Source: Desulfoluna sp. (GTDB taxonomy: Bacteria; Desulfobacterota; Desulfobacteria; Desulfobacterales; Desulfolunaceae). Taken from it: 64,000 nt of DNA. The translations under genes and the position numbers were made by a program. Positions 24,479-33,935 of the stretch are shown piece by piece; position 1 is the first letter of the stretch; each line of letters opens with the position of its first letter. The stretch is taken from the NCBI RefSeq assembly GCF_030145185.1, contig NZ_JAQYWB010000013.1, forward strand, positions 1-64,000, written 5' to 3'. A model generated the notes under the pieces. The model saw nothing but the letters and a program-made list of their open reading frames with translations. It was not told where the DNA came from and did not search any database.

Positions 24479-25153
24479 ATGCACAGCCCTCGTATAAAAA
24501 TCTGCGGTCTGACCTCTCCTGCCGAGGCGGTATTCTGTGTGGAAGCCGGGGTCCACGCGGTGGGACTGGTTTTTTTCCCGAAGAGTCCGCGCAACGTGAG
24601 CCCCGAGCAAGCGCGGGAGATCACCCGGGTGCTTCCGGGGGAGGTGGCCAAGGTGGGGGTTTTTGTAAACGCCGCTTACGACGCCATCATGGACATCGTG
24701 GACAGAGCCGATCTTTCTGCGGTGCAGCTCCACGGCGACGAACCCCCGGAGCTGGCGGAGGCCCTTCACCGGCAGGGGCTCACCGTCTTAAAGGCTTTTT
24801 ACGTCACGACCCGGCCGGATCTCGGCAGCGCCCTGCGCTTTCCTTCGGCCACCAGCCTCGTGGAGTGGGGAAAGGGTGTGCTTCCCGGCGGCAATGCCCT
24901 GACCTGGGGAGACGAGACCCCGCCCCTTCCCCGCAGCCGCCCCCTGGTCATCGCCGGGGGTTTAAGGCCGGACACCGTGGCCGATATCATCCAGCGTTTT
25001 CGACCCGACGGTGTGGACGCAAGCTCCGGAGTTGAGTTGGAACCCGGCAAAAAATCGTTTGAAAAAATAAAAATGTTCACCCAGGTCGTGGGCAAAATTC
25101 ACCTGCCCGACCCTATCAAGGAGCCATTTACCCATGCCCCAACCTATGCATAA
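24479..25153 (+). CDS. trpF: phosphoribosylanthranilate isomerase
   Basis: TrpF isomerises phosphoribosylanthranilate to CdRP. The barrel begins with [13 protein letters not shown] (catalytic Cys) and contains [34 protein letters not shown] and the C-terminal [11 protein letters not shown] and GVDASSGVE phosphate-binding loops. The catalytic-Asp region is slightly diverged ([16 protein letters not shown]). I start it at ATG 24479 with AAAGG nine bases upstream, giving 224 residues; the longer frame from 24374 reads through the repeat element. Its end overlaps trpB by 20 bases. Confidence 0.92.
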   Translation: MHSPRIKICGLTSPAEAVFCVEAGVHAVGLVFFPKSPRNVSPEQAREITRVLPGEVAKVGVFVNAAYDAIMDIVDRADLSAVQLHGDEPPELAEALHRQGLTVLKAFYVTTRPDLGSALRFPSATSLVEWGKGVLPGGNALTWGDETPPLPRSRPLVIAGGLRPDTVADIIQRFRPDGVDASSGVELEPGKKSFEKIKMFTQVVGKIHLPDPIKEPFTHAPTYA

Positions 25154-26342
25154 TCTCAATAACCTTGGCCACTTCGGCCCCTTCGGCGGCATGTACGCCG
25201 GCGAGACCCTGATGAGCGCTCTTCTGGAGCTCCGAAAGGGCTACGATGAAATCGTCAAAAAACCGGAGTTCCAGGAAGACCTCAACCATCTTCTCGCCAA
25301 CTATGTGGGCCGCCCCACCCCGCTGTTTCATGCCCGGCGTCTCACGGAGCACGCTGGCGGCGCCCAGATCTATCTGAAGCGTGAAGACCTGGCCCACACG
25401 GGCGCGCACAAAATCAACAACACCGTGGGCCAGGCCCTTCTGGCCAAATGGATGGGCAAAAAACGGCTCATCGCCGAAACCGGGGCCGGTCAGCACGGGG
25501 TGGCCACCGCGACCACGGCAGCCCTCTTCGGCATGGAATGCACGGTCTTCATGGGAAAAGAAGACGTCCGCCGTCAGGCCCCCAACGTCCACCGCATGGA
25601 GCTGCTGGGCGCCACGGTCATCCCCGTGGACTCTGGCGCCGGCACCTTAAAAGATGCCATGAACGAGGCCATGCGCCACTGGTCATCCACCGTGGACAAG
25701 ACCTTTTACGTCATCGGCTCCGTGGCCGGACCCCACCCCTATCCCAGCATGGTCCGGGACTTTCAACGGGTGATCGGCCTGGAAACCCGGGAGCAGATTG
25801 AAAAAGAAGAGGGACGACTGCCAGACCTCATCGTGGCCTGCATCGGGGGCGGCTCCAACGCCATGGGGATCTTCCACCCCTTCCTGAACGACCGGGAGGT
25901 GGCCCTTCTGGGCGTGGAGGCCGCCGGTGAAGGCATCGACACAGAAAAACACGCAGCCACCTTAAGCAAGGGCAGTGTGGGGGTTCTCCACGGCTCCCGC
26001 AGCTATGTGCTTCAAGACGAAAACGGCCAGATCACGGAGGCCCACTCCGTCTCCGCCGGGCTCGACTACCCCGGAGTGGGGCCGGAACACGCCTGGCTCA
26101 AAGAAAGCGGACGGGTCGTCTACGACTCCATCACCGATGCCGAAGCGGTAGGCGCCTTTAAACTGATGTGCCGGCTGGAAGGCATCATCCCCGCCCTGGA
26201 GAGTGCCCATGCCGTGGCCATGGGACTCAAAAAAGCGGGTCAGATGTCGAGCCGCGAGGTGGTGGTCATCAACCTGTCCGGGCGAGGCGACAAAGACATG
26301 TCCAGTGTGGCGGAATACGATGCGATAAGGGAGACGCTTTAA
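25134..26342 (+). CDS. trpB: tryptophan synthase beta subunit
   Basis: TrpB makes tryptophan from indole and serine with pyridoxal phosphate. Key segments are [39 protein letters not shown] (Schiff-base Lys93), [14 protein letters not shown] and the phosphate-binding [10 protein letters not shown], then [16 protein letters not shown]. At 402 residues it is the usual trp-operon TrpB1 type. The ATG at 25134 lies inside the trpF end; a second ATG at 25146 would overlap by only eight bases. Its TAA shares a base with the trpA ATG (TAATG). Confidence 0.96.
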   Translation: MPQPMHNLNNLGHFGPFGGMYAGETLMSALLELRKGYDEIVKKPEFQEDLNHLLANYVGRPTPLFHARRLTEHAGGAQIYLKREDLAHTGAHKINNTVGQALLAKWMGKKRLIAETGAGQHGVATATTAALFGMECTVFMGKEDVRRQAPNVHRMELLGATVIPVDSGAGTLKDAMNEAMRHWSSTVDKTFYVIGSVAGPHPYPSMVRDFQRVIGLETREQIEKEEGRLPDLIVACIGGGSNAMGIFHPFLNDREVALLGVEAAGEGIDTEKHAATLSKGSVGVLHGSRSYVLQDENGQITEAHSVSAGLDYPGVGPEHAWLKESGRVVYDSITDAEAVGAFKLMCRLEGIIPALESAHAVAMGLKKAGQMSSREVVVINLSGRGDKDMSSVAEYDAIRETL

Positions 26343-27157
26343 TGAAACGAATAGAAACACGATTCAAAGACCTGAAAGCAAAAGATGAAAAAGCCCTGGT
26401 GGGGTTTATCACGGCCTGCGACCCGGATTACACCACCTCCCTTGCCCTCGTCAAAGAGATGTGTGATGCCGGCCTCGATGTTCTGGAGCTGGGGATCCCC
26501 TTTTCCGACCCCACAGCAGACGGCCCGATCATCCAACGCTCGTCGGAACGAGCCCTTAAGGCCGGGGCCACTATCACGCGCATCCTGGGTCTGGTGCAGG
26601 AGATCCGGGAGTATACCGAGATTCCCATCGTGCTCTTCTCCTATACCAACCCCCTGCTCGCCTTCGGTTATGAAGCCTTTTCCACCCAGGCGGCGGATGC
26701 CGGTGTCGATGGCCTCCTGGTCGTGGACATGCCCCCGGAAGAGTCCGCCGAGCTCAACACGGCCCTGGCCCGGAAAAAGCTGGATCTCATCCGCCTGGTG
26801 GCTCCCACCACCTATGAAAAAAGAATCCGCATGATCGCTGACGCCTCCTCCGGCTTTCTCTACCTTATCTCCATGATCGGGGTGACCGGCAGCGGAGGGC
26901 TCGACGCTGCGGCCGTGGAAACCCATTACACCCAAGTCAAAGCGCTCACCGAAATGCCCGTCTGCGTGGGCTTCGGCATCTCCACACCGGATGACGTGGG
27001 AGCCATCGCCCGCTTTGCCGATGGGGTGGTGATCGGCAGCGCCTTCGAACGTCTCATCGAAACCAACCTGGACAAGCCTGACCTGCCGGCCCTCATCGGC
27101 GATCAGACCCGGGCGTACAAAGCCCGGACAAAACCCAGCGCCACCGGACTCGATTGA
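26342..27157 (+). CDS. trpA: tryptophan synthase alpha subunit
   Basis: TrpA splits indole-3-glycerol phosphate and channels indole to TrpB. The barrel has VGFITACDPDY, LDVLELGIPFSDPTADGPIIQRSSERAL-type active-site loop (Glu in ELG, Asp in FSDP), the VDGLLVVDMPPEES loop, LISMIGVTGSGG and VGFGISTPDDV. At 271 residues it is normal. It starts in the TAATG overlap with trpB and ends the operon. A strong GC-rich inverted repeat follows at 27198-27230. Confidence 0.95.
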   Translation: MKRIETRFKDLKAKDEKALVGFITACDPDYTTSLALVKEMCDAGLDVLELGIPFSDPTADGPIIQRSSERALKAGATITRILGLVQEIREYTEIPIVLFSYTNPLLAFGYEAFSTQAADAGVDGLLVVDMPPEESAELNTALARKKLDLIRLVAPTTYEKRIRMIADASSGFLYLISMIGVTGSGGLDAAAVETHYTQVKALTEMPVCVGFGISTPDDVGAIARFADGVVIGSAFERLIETNLDKPDLPALIGDQTRAYKARTKPSATGLD

Positions 27158-27197
27158 TCAAGAGCCAACCCACCGCAAGGTAAAACGGCTTGCCAAA

Positions 27198-27230
27198 ACT
27201 CTCCGGCCCTCGTTCCATGGGCCGGAGAGT
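27198..27230 (+). terminator. 12-bp inverted repeat after trpA
   Basis: ACTCTCCGGCCC (27198-27209) and GGGCCGGAGAGT (27219-27230) form a perfect stem around a nine-base loop, 40 bases after trpA. No T tract follows, so it may stop RNA decay or assist factor-dependent termination rather than act as a classical terminator. Confidence 0.5.
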
Positions 27231-27291
27231 CGGCCCCCTTGACAGCAACCGGCGTGAGATGTCTGGCACCTCACAAAAAAAAGGAGTCCCC

Positions 27292-28359
27292 ATGTTCCTT
27301 TTGCCAAACTTCAAGATCTACCTCCCCCTTCTGATCTCTGCCTTGATCTCAGGCCTTGCTCTCTGGCTTTGCCACTGGGTTCTCCTCGGACGCCACACCG
27401 ACCCCGGCAATGAACGAAAAATTCCCCGGCAGCTCACCATGATGGGGCTGACCCTTCTTGCCATCATTGTCATCACCCTCTCCCTGCCCATCACCGACAC
27501 ACTGCGAACCCAGGTGTTCGGTCTCATTGGCCTGATCGTCTCGGGAATGTTCGCTTTTTCCTCGACCACGGTGATCGCCAACTTCATGGCAGGCCTCATG
27601 CTTCGCATCACCGGCCCCTTTCGCGTGGGAGACTTTATCCGTGTCGGCGATCTTTTCGGGCGCGTTACCGAACGCGGCCTGTTTGATACGGAAATTCAAG
27701 CCGAAACCCGAGAGCTGATCGCCATTCCCAACACCGTGCTTATCACACAGCCGGTCACAACGATCCGGAGTTCGGGAACCATCATCTCCATCACCCTCTC
27801 CCTCGGCTACGACATCCACCACATGACCATCGAGCCCCTGCTCCTGAAGGCAGCCACAGAAAGCGGCCTGGAAGAACCCTTTGTTCACATTCTGGACCTG
27901 GGCAACTTTTCAGTGACCTATCGAATTTCCGGTTTTCTTTCCGAGGTCAAGGGGCTTATCACGGCAAAATCATCCCTTTTCAAAACGGTCCTGGACACCC
28001 TGCATGCCAAAAACATTGAGATCATGTCCCCCTCCTTCATGGCTCAACGCCCCATGCCGGTGGGCCACACAACCGTCCCCAAGCCATTGAGGCAAAAAGC
28101 CCCTGAAACGGAGACCGTCGCCGAGGAGATTGTGTTTGATAAAGCGGAACAGGCCGAGTCCCTGGAAACAAAGAAGAGAGAAAAAATGGAGCGCATCGCG
28201 GAACTCGAGGCAAGGCTGAAAAAGGCACCGGATGAAGAAAAAAAGAGGCTGAACGATCTCCTGGAAAAAACACGGGAGCAACTCAAAACACTGACCGAGG
28301 CCTCCGGCCCCACCGACGAAAGCCATCAGAAGACACCGAATCACAACAACCGGTCATAA
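27292..28359 (+). CDS. small-conductance mechanosensitive channel family protein (MscS)
   Basis: An MscS-type inner-membrane channel that opens under membrane tension. Three hydrophobic segments (about residues 7-27, 46-64 and 68-98) are followed by the pore helix region FSSTTVIANFMAGLMLRITG. The cytoplasmic beta domain comes next with FRVGDFIRVGDLFGRVTERG and TRELIAIPNTVLI, then the C-terminal alpha/beta domain. The last 75 residues form a charged coiled coil (KKREKMERIAELEARLKK). Start ATG 27292 has a strong AAGGAG, giving 355 residues. It is probably a separate unit downstream of the trp operon. Confidence 0.88.
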   Translation: MFLLPNFKIYLPLLISALISGLALWLCHWVLLGRHTDPGNERKIPRQLTMMGLTLLAIIVITLSLPITDTLRTQVFGLIGLIVSGMFAFSSTTVIANFMAGLMLRITGPFRVGDFIRVGDLFGRVTERGLFDTEIQAETRELIAIPNTVLITQPVTTIRSSGTIISITLSLGYDIHHMTIEPLLLKAATESGLEEPFVHILDLGNFSVTYRISGFLSEVKGLITAKSSLFKTVLDTLHAKNIEIMSPSFMAQRPMPVGHTTVPKPLRQKAPETETVAEEIVFDKAEQAESLETKKREKMERIAELEARLKKAPDEEKKRLNDLLEKTREQLKTLTEASGPTDESHQKTPNHNNRS

Positions 28360-28381
28360 CACGGCATCTGCCGCCAGGAAG

Positions 28382-29038
28382 TCACCCCCTGTCACCCCCC
28401 AACGAATCGCCCTGACAAATAGAGACCCCTTCTCCCGGCTCTTTCACCAGGCGCTCAATTTTGTGGGCTAAAATATCCGCGTGAATGGGTCGATACCTTG
28501 CCGGAATCAGCCGCGAGAAAGGCGATAGCATCCGCTGGCCAAAGGTTTCTCCAAACCGCGTCTCGTCTCGGCCCCCCAGAAGCAGGGAGGGCCTCAAAAT
28601 ATGCACGGCCTGAAACCCCAAACCTCTGACCCGCGCTTCCATCTCCCCTTTTGTGCGAAGATAATGGGATAACGCCGTGGGGGAAGCCCCCACGCTGGAG
28701 ATCACCACCAGCGCGCTGGCACCGCATTTTCGGGCATAGGCTGCCGCCGCCACGGTGTAGAGGCAATCCACCTCAAAAAGCCTTGCCCTGCTCCCCGCCT
28801 TTTTAAGGGTCGTGCCCAGGGCGCAGACCACCGCATCCACCTCACAGGCAGGCGCCCTCTCCACAAGGTCTGAGAAATCTGTCATCAGAGGTGTCACCTT
28901 CTCATGCACCTCCAGCTCAGGGACCGATCGTCGTCCCAGTAGAACAACCTCGGAACAATCGGCATCCGCCACGACCCGGCTGAAAAATCGTCCCCCCACC
29001 AAACCCGTTGCCCCTGCAATCATGATTCTCTTATTCAT
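28382..29038 (-). CDS. NAD(P)-binding Rossmann-fold protein (HTATIP2-like)
   Basis: A 218-residue atypical short-chain dehydrogenase-like protein. The dinucleotide-binding motif is at the N-terminus (MIAGATGLVGGRFF). DAVVCALGTT, VISSVGASP and a YLRTKGEME segment (with the active-site Tyr and Lys spacing) follow, then ILRPSLLLGGR. This pattern matches the HTATIP2/YwnB-like NAD(P)H-binding family. ATG 29038 is preceded by a G-rich ribosome site. It converges with mscS, leaving only 22 bases between the stops. The substrate is unknown. Confidence 0.78.
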   Translation of the reverse strand: MNKRIMIAGATGLVGGRFFSRVVADADCSEVVLLGRRSVPELEVHEKVTPLMTDFSDLVERAPACEVDAVVCALGTTLKKAGSRARLFEVDCLYTVAAAAYARKCGASALVVISSVGASPTALSHYLRTKGEMEARVRGLGFQAVHILRPSLLLGGRDETRFGETFGQRMLSPFSRLIPARYRPIHADILAHKIERLVKEPGEGVSICQGDSLGGDRG

Positions 29039-29116
29039 CACATCCCCCCCATTTACCGATTCCATGAAACTCCGTATCAATTGACTACCTAAACAGTAAA
29101 TTATAAGAGTCATACC

Positions 29117-29367
29117 TATCCCGGATATTTCATGAGAAAACAATCAGGACTAAGGAATAATCAGTAATTACAGTGCTTTGCAGTAATATTTCTATTCGTT
29201 TCAAAAATGCAAAATGTAATCCACGGTATTCTGTCTGATTTTCTCACCCTGCGGGCGAGCCGGGTGCACTCATCTGCCGCGTTATCAGAGCTTGGAGGTA
29301 AACCACTACATCTTCAGCTCTGATGCCTTGCATATGAGCGCACCCAACTCGTGAAATATCCGGGCTA
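29117..29367 (+). mobile_element. MITE-like element, full copy 1 (251 bp)
   Basis: The element is bounded by TA and ends in inverted repeats: CCCGGATATTTCATGAG on the left and CTCGTGAAATATCCGGG on the right. It has no coding capacity. The whole length is nearly identical to 53354-53604 and to the inverted copy at 44081-44330. Internal hallmarks are CAATCAGGACTAAGGAATAA, ATGCAAAATGTAATCCACGG and GGGCGAGCCGGGTGCACTCA. TA at both ends suggests an IS630/Tc1-type transposase in trans; that is inference. Confidence 0.85.
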
Positions 29368-29696
29368 TGATTATCACACATTACTTCATCCATTCATCTT
29401 TCATTCTGGAACACCGATCAAAAGGCCGCCCAGCAGATACAGCAAACGAGGGCTGCCCGTGAGTTACTCACTTGACTCTCAAAACGAAACATGATTATAT
29501 ATCACAGTTGTTACAATCCACAAAAAAGTCAGCAATACGTCACAACCCATATTCTATCACCGGTTTTCCCGTCACACATCAAATTGAGTTCTCTACCCTC
29601 AAGCCTGTTCAGACATAAATATGAAGAGGTCGTCCCCACGACGTGACAACACAGAAGGGGGTATGATGAAAACAAAAAGCCCATCGTGAGGTTTCC
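29368..29696. other. non-coding gap
   Basis: No gene, terminator or repeat is supported between the MITE and the next open frame. The segment is AT-rich and contains only short chance frames. Confidence 0.5.
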
Positions 29697-30170
29697 ATGC
29701 CAGCCCGTTTCAAAAAAAAAGTTTCAGGAATTCTGTGGCTTATCGGCGCGACCATCGCAACATACCTTGTTTCTCTGCCCTTTTATTTTTCACATAGAAT
29801 CGAATCCATGGGAGAACACTACCGGCATTACGTCATTGACGGAGGAGTCCCCACGACACTGGTCTTTCTCTTCGGTCTGTCAATATACAGCACCCGACGC
29901 CTTCAAAAATTGAAGCGCTCCCTCCAGACACAGCCTTCCCCCCAGAAGGAAGCCCAGGCACCGCAGGACATTCTTCCCATTTGCTCATTTTGTAAAAGCA
30001 CACGCAATGACGAGGGTGAATGGCAACCGGTGGAAACATATATCCTGGCCCAGACAAAAAGAAGGTGAAGTCACAGCATTTGCCCGACCTGCCTTGAAAC
30101 CCACTACGCCGAGTATGCTACCCCTCCGGCACAGAAGAAAAAACGACCATTGAATAACACAGGCTCTTGA
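29697..30170 (+). pseudogene. membrane-anchored zinc-ribbon protein interrupted by an in-frame TGA
   Basis: The frame starts at ATG 29697 with two hydrophobic segments (residues about 9-32 and 50-66). It then enters the C-terminal module often found after PAS domains in bacterial signalling proteins: LPICSFCKSTRNDEGEWQPVETYI. A TGA at 30066-30068 interrupts it. The same frame then continues with SHSICPTCLETHYAEY and stops at 30168-30170, which completes the usual CxxC...CPxC pattern. The TGA stands where relatives have a hydrophobic residue, not cysteine, and I see no good hairpin after it, so a nonsense mutation is more likely than selenocysteine. The truncated 123-residue product would have only one CxxC pair. 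Confidence 0.65.
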
Positions 30171-30310
30171 TCCTCATCGCCCCTGGCTGCACAGGAAAAT
30201 GAGGTCACGTATCACGGGTTACTGTCCGACATCTGCCACCTTTTGCATCACCTGATGGGTGGGGAGCCATGCCCGGTTTGACAGGACCGTCCAACACCAG
30301 CTCGGCCAAC

Positions 30311-30450
30311 CCCGAATATTTCATCAGAAAATGATCTTACCACAGCCATAAGATGTCATTGACAGATTGTTACTGTGAAAAATTTAGATATATGTGAAAT
30401 ACAAGATGTAATTCACGTTTTACGCTCAAGCCCCCCTCCCTTCGGGCAAG
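30311..30450 (+). repeat. decayed MITE copy
   Basis: CCGAATATTTCATCAGAAAATGATC resembles the MITE left end, and further on the pattern GAAATACAAGATGTAATTCACG and CTTCGGGCAAGG matches the MITE interior with many changes. The right end is absent. The surrounding gap (30171-30606) holds no other gene. Confidence 0.5.
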
Positions 30451-30606
30451 GATAACCCACGATTTTTATGCATTCGTCCGTCAGCTCCCTTCAATTAAAA
30501 AAACAAAAGAATAAATGAATTTTCCCTCCTGCCGATGATAAGAACAAGCACTTCACCGGGAACATGGGGGCCATGCGGCCGAGACGCATCAGTCAGGGAG
30601 GATAAG

Positions 30607-33600
30607 ATGGTGTTCTGTACAGGCCGACAATGGCGAGCCTTCTTTTTGGCCTGCTTTTTTTTTCTCACAACGCTGACGGCAGCCCATGGGAGCACACAGA
30701 CCCTTCTCTTCAACCACATTGATGAAGCCAACGGCCTCCCTGACAGCACGGTCTTCCAGGTCATGCAGGACCGTGAAGGGGCCATGTGGTTCGGGACCCG
30801 CAATGGGGTGGCCCGATATGACGGGGTCACCATGAAGGTGCTCCAAAATGAAGCGGGCAACCCCCAAAGCCTTTCTCACAACGACTCAGGAGGCGTCCTG
30901 GAAGACCCGGACGGCTCAATCTGGCTCCGCACCTGGGGGGGCGGGCTCAACCGCCTCGATCCTGAGACGGGCAACATACAGAGATTCCAACACGACCCCC
31001 TGGATCCCCAAAGCCTCAGTGAAGATCGGGTCCAAAGCGACTTCATCGACTCCCACGGGATCCTCTGGGCCGGCACCTTCGGCAAAGGCCTCAACCGATT
31101 TGATCAAAAAACGGGAGGATTCACCCATTACCTTTCCGATGACACGCCCGGCGCCATCAGCCACAATCGAGTCTGGTCCATCTCCGAAACCCGGGACCAG
31201 GTCCTCTGGGTGGGCACCGACCAGGGACTGAACCGTCTCAACCGAGAGAAAGACACCTTTACCGTGGCTCTCCCCAACGAGCGCATCCGCGCCCTCCATC
31301 CGGCGGGAGGGGGCACGCTCTGGGTGGGGACCCAGAACGGATTTCATCTCTTTGACCCAGAAAAAGGAGGGGTCGTCCCCTTTCCCGGCATGGAGACGCT
31401 CCCGCCTGAAATTAGTTCCGGTCCCATCAACACCCTCTATGAGGACGGAAGAACACTCTGGGTGGGCACCCAAAACCATGGCCTGCTTATCCTGGACCTT
31501 GAAACAGGCCACAGTACGCTGCATCAAAGCGTCCCGTATCTGGCCCACTCCCTTTCGCACAACGACATCCGCTGGATTACCCAGGACCGGGCTGGAGTCA
31601 TCTGGATCGCCACACGCGGGGGCGGGATCAACACCCTCAGCAAAACCTGTCACCAGATGAAGCTCTTCATGCCGGGGTACTCCGGCGACCACATCCCCTT
31701 AGACATCCACGCCGTCGCCGCAGACGATGATGAAAATCTCTGGTTTGGAAGCTGGTACACAGGCCTAAAGAAAACCACCCTATCTGGAGACATGAGTGAA
31801 GCCACCGGCAATGTCCCCCCGCCACGGGGACCGGGAAGCCTGGACATTAACGCCCTTGCCCTGGGCCCGACAAAGGACCTCTGGATCGGTACCTGGGGCA
31901 ACGGCCTCATCCGCAGGGCCCACCAGACAGCCGAATACACACGCATGGATAGTATCTCTCCCCACCCTGACAACCGAATTTTCACCGCCCTCAGCGAAAA
32001 AAAGGCCGGCATCCTCTGGGCCGGAACGCGCAACCAGGGGCTGTTCCGCCACGACCTCAAAACAGGCCAGGTGACCCGATTCACAGAGGGACCGTCTCAA
32101 AAAGGAGGCCTCAGCAGCAACACCATCAACGATCTCCTTGAAGACGACAGCGACAACCTCTGGGTGGGAACCAACCTCGGCCTGAACCGCATCGCCGAAC
32201 AGGGGGGCCGGGTGAGCTGGTTTCACAAGCGGAAAGAGGCCGCAGAAAGCCTGAGCCACAATGTCATCACCGGCCTGGCCCAGACCCCCAACGGCGACAT
32301 CTGGGTGGGGACCTATCACGGCCTCAACCGCCTGGACCCCGAAACGGAGACCATCCGCACCTACTTTATGGAGGATGGACTCTCGGGAAACGTCATTAAA
32401 AGCCTGATCTTTGACGGCAGCAGACGTCTCTGGGTGGCAACAGACAAAGGGCTCTCAGCCATTGATCTCAAAAACGACACCATCTCCCGATTCCCCCTGC
32501 CCCTTCGCTTTGTCCAGGGGGCCGTCAACCGCTCCAAAAGGGGCGAAGTGATCTTTGGAGCAAAAAACGGGTATCTCGTTTTTTCCCCGGAGGAGATCCC
32601 CCTCACACTGTCCACCGCCCCCCTTTATCTCACCGGACTGAGTCTCAACGGCTCGCCAATACAACCCGGAATCCCCGTGGACAAACGCATCATTCTCTCC
32701 AAGCCCCTGAACAAAACAGACCGCATCGAGCTGAAACATACCGAAAACAATCTGACCGTCTCGTTTGCCCTCCACGATTACAGCAACCCGGCCGAAAATC
32801 GCTATCGGTTCAGGCTCAAAGGATACGACACCACCTGGGTAGAGGCGGGCAACAGCACCACCGCCCGATACTCCCACCTGCCCCCCGGCTCCTACCGATT
32901 TCAGGTCATGGCCGCCGGAAGCCACGGAGCCTGGAGCCAGAGCCACACGGGACTTGAGATCCATATCGCCACGCCTTTCTGGGAACGCGGAGACTTCAGG
33001 GCCGCCATCTGCCTTTTTGCCGCCGGACTGATCTGGCTGCGAATCACCTTCACCCGAAAACGCACCCGGGAGTTGAAACACCTCGTCACCCTGAGAACAC
33101 AAGAACTGGAGGAACAGTCCCGCCACCACGAAGCACTCTCCCTCACCGACCCCCTGACGGAGCTGTTAAACCGAAAAGGCCTTCAGAAAAGACAAAAGGA
33201 GCTCCACTCCCAGGCACGCCGAAATCAAACCCCTTATGCCCTGATCCTTGCCGATATTGATCATTTTAAATCCATCAACGACACCTGCGGCCACGACTGT
33301 GGCGATTTTGTACTTCAGCAAATCAGCACGCTCTTTTATTCAAACCAGCGGACCCACGACATCCTCGGTCGCTGGCGTGGAGGAAAGTTTATTCTTCTTC
33401 TCCCCGATACAAACGAAAAAGGGGCCAGAATTCTGGCCGAACGCATGCGTGATCGGATTGCCGCCTCTCTCTTTGAGTGGAACGGGGTCTACCTGACCGT
33501 CACCGTCACCATCGGTGGGGTGACCTGTGCCCTTGACGAGACCTTTGAACAAAGCCTGAGCAAAGCCAATGCAGCCCTCTACACAGGGAAGAAGAGGGGA

Positions 33601-33633
33601 CGAAACCAGGTGGTCGTGACAAGCCCCGAATAA
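30607..33633 (+). CDS. two-component-regulator-propeller protein with degenerate GGDEF domain
   Basis: The 1008-residue protein has a signal peptide (FFLACFFFLTTLTAAHG). A periplasmic double propeller follows, made of Reg_prop repeats (LWVGTxxGLNR type, repeated about a dozen times over residues 30-650), then a Y_Y_Y domain (about 690-770), a membrane helix (about 790), a short coiled coil and a C-terminal GGDEF domain (about 850-1005). The active-site motif reads RGGKF at 924-928 instead of GG(D/E)EF, so cyclase activity is probably lost. The RxxD inhibitory site is kept (RTHD, 915-918), so it may bind c-di-GMP as a receptor. ATG 30607 has AGGGAGG upstream. The ligand may be an oligosaccharide, as for related propeller sensors; that is inference. 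Confidence 0.85.
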   Translation: MVFCTGRQWRAFFLACFFFLTTLTAAHGSTQTLLFNHIDEANGLPDSTVFQVMQDREGAMWFGTRNGVARYDGVTMKVLQNEAGNPQSLSHNDSGGVLEDPDGSIWLRTWGGGLNRLDPETGNIQRFQHDPLDPQSLSEDRVQSDFIDSHGILWAGTFGKGLNRFDQKTGGFTHYLSDDTPGAISHNRVWSISETRDQVLWVGTDQGLNRLNREKDTFTVALPNERIRALHPAGGGTLWVGTQNGFHLFDPEKGGVVPFPGMETLPPEISSGPINTLYEDGRTLWVGTQNHGLLILDLETGHSTLHQSVPYLAHSLSHNDIRWITQDRAGVIWIATRGGGINTLSKTCHQMKLFMPGYSGDHIPLDIHAVAADDDENLWFGSWYTGLKKTTLSGDMSEATGNVPPPRGPGSLDINALALGPTKDLWIGTWGNGLIRRAHQTAEYTRMDSISPHPDNRIFTALSEKKAGILWAGTRNQGLFRHDLKTGQVTRFTEGPSQKGGLSSNTINDLLEDDSDNLWVGTNLGLNRIAEQGGRVSWFHKRKEAAESLSHNVITGLAQTPNGDIWVGTYHGLNRLDPETETIRTYFMEDGLSGNVIKSLIFDGSRRLWVATDKGLSAIDLKNDTISRFPLPLRFVQGAVNRSKRGEVIFGAKNGYLVFSPEEIPLTLSTAPLYLTGLSLNGSPIQPGIPVDKRIILSKPLNKTDRIELKHTENNLTVSFALHDYSNPAENRYRFRLKGYDTTWVEAGNSTTARYSHLPPGSYRFQVMAAGSHGAWSQSHTGLEIHIATPFWERGDFRAAICLFAAGLIWLRITFTRKRTRELKHLVTLRTQELEEQSRHHEALSLTDPLTELLNRKGLQKRQKELHSQARRNQTPYALILADIDHFKSINDTCGHDCGDFVLQQISTLFYSNQRTHDILGRWRGGKFILLLPDTNEKGARILAERMRDRIAASLFEWNGVYLTVTVTIGGVTCALDETFEQSLSKANAALYTGKKRGRNQVVVTSPE

Positions 33634-33746
33634 CCCCACGGGTCGCCCCCACTGGTGGCGTAGCAAGCATAGCCACAGATATGACGCCCGCACAACCTGC
33701 TCTCAACCAGGCCACCTGTTTCTGCAGGACCCTTTCGCAATTTTTC

Positions 33747-33785
33747 TTGCAGACCGCCCTGCCTTGTATATATAACGTTAACGTT
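33747..33785 (+). promoter_or_regulatory. candidate promoter with AACGTTAACGTT palindrome
   Basis: TTGCAG (33747-33752) lies 16-18 bases before overlapping TATATA/TATAAC hexamers (33769-33776). A perfect 12-base palindrome AACGTTAACGTT occupies 33774-33785, at the expected start of transcription and 150 bases before the lipoprotein gene. A repressor site is possible. Confidence 0.4.
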
Positions 33786-33935
33786 GCGTTATCTAACCCT
33801 GTGCCCAGACATTTTCAACCGATCTTCGTTTTTGAAAAAGACGCCTTACGAAAATCAGCGAAAAGCCTGCCAGGGACCACGGTCGTCACTCACCTGTTTC
33901 CGGGACAGGGACCCGAAGCTCCCTGAAGGCAAAGC

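Noticed and set aside
29697-30170. Selenocysteine reading of the TGA at 30066
   Set aside because: The codon is at a hydrophobic, non-Cys position of the motif, and no stable hairpin with a G-containing loop follows it.
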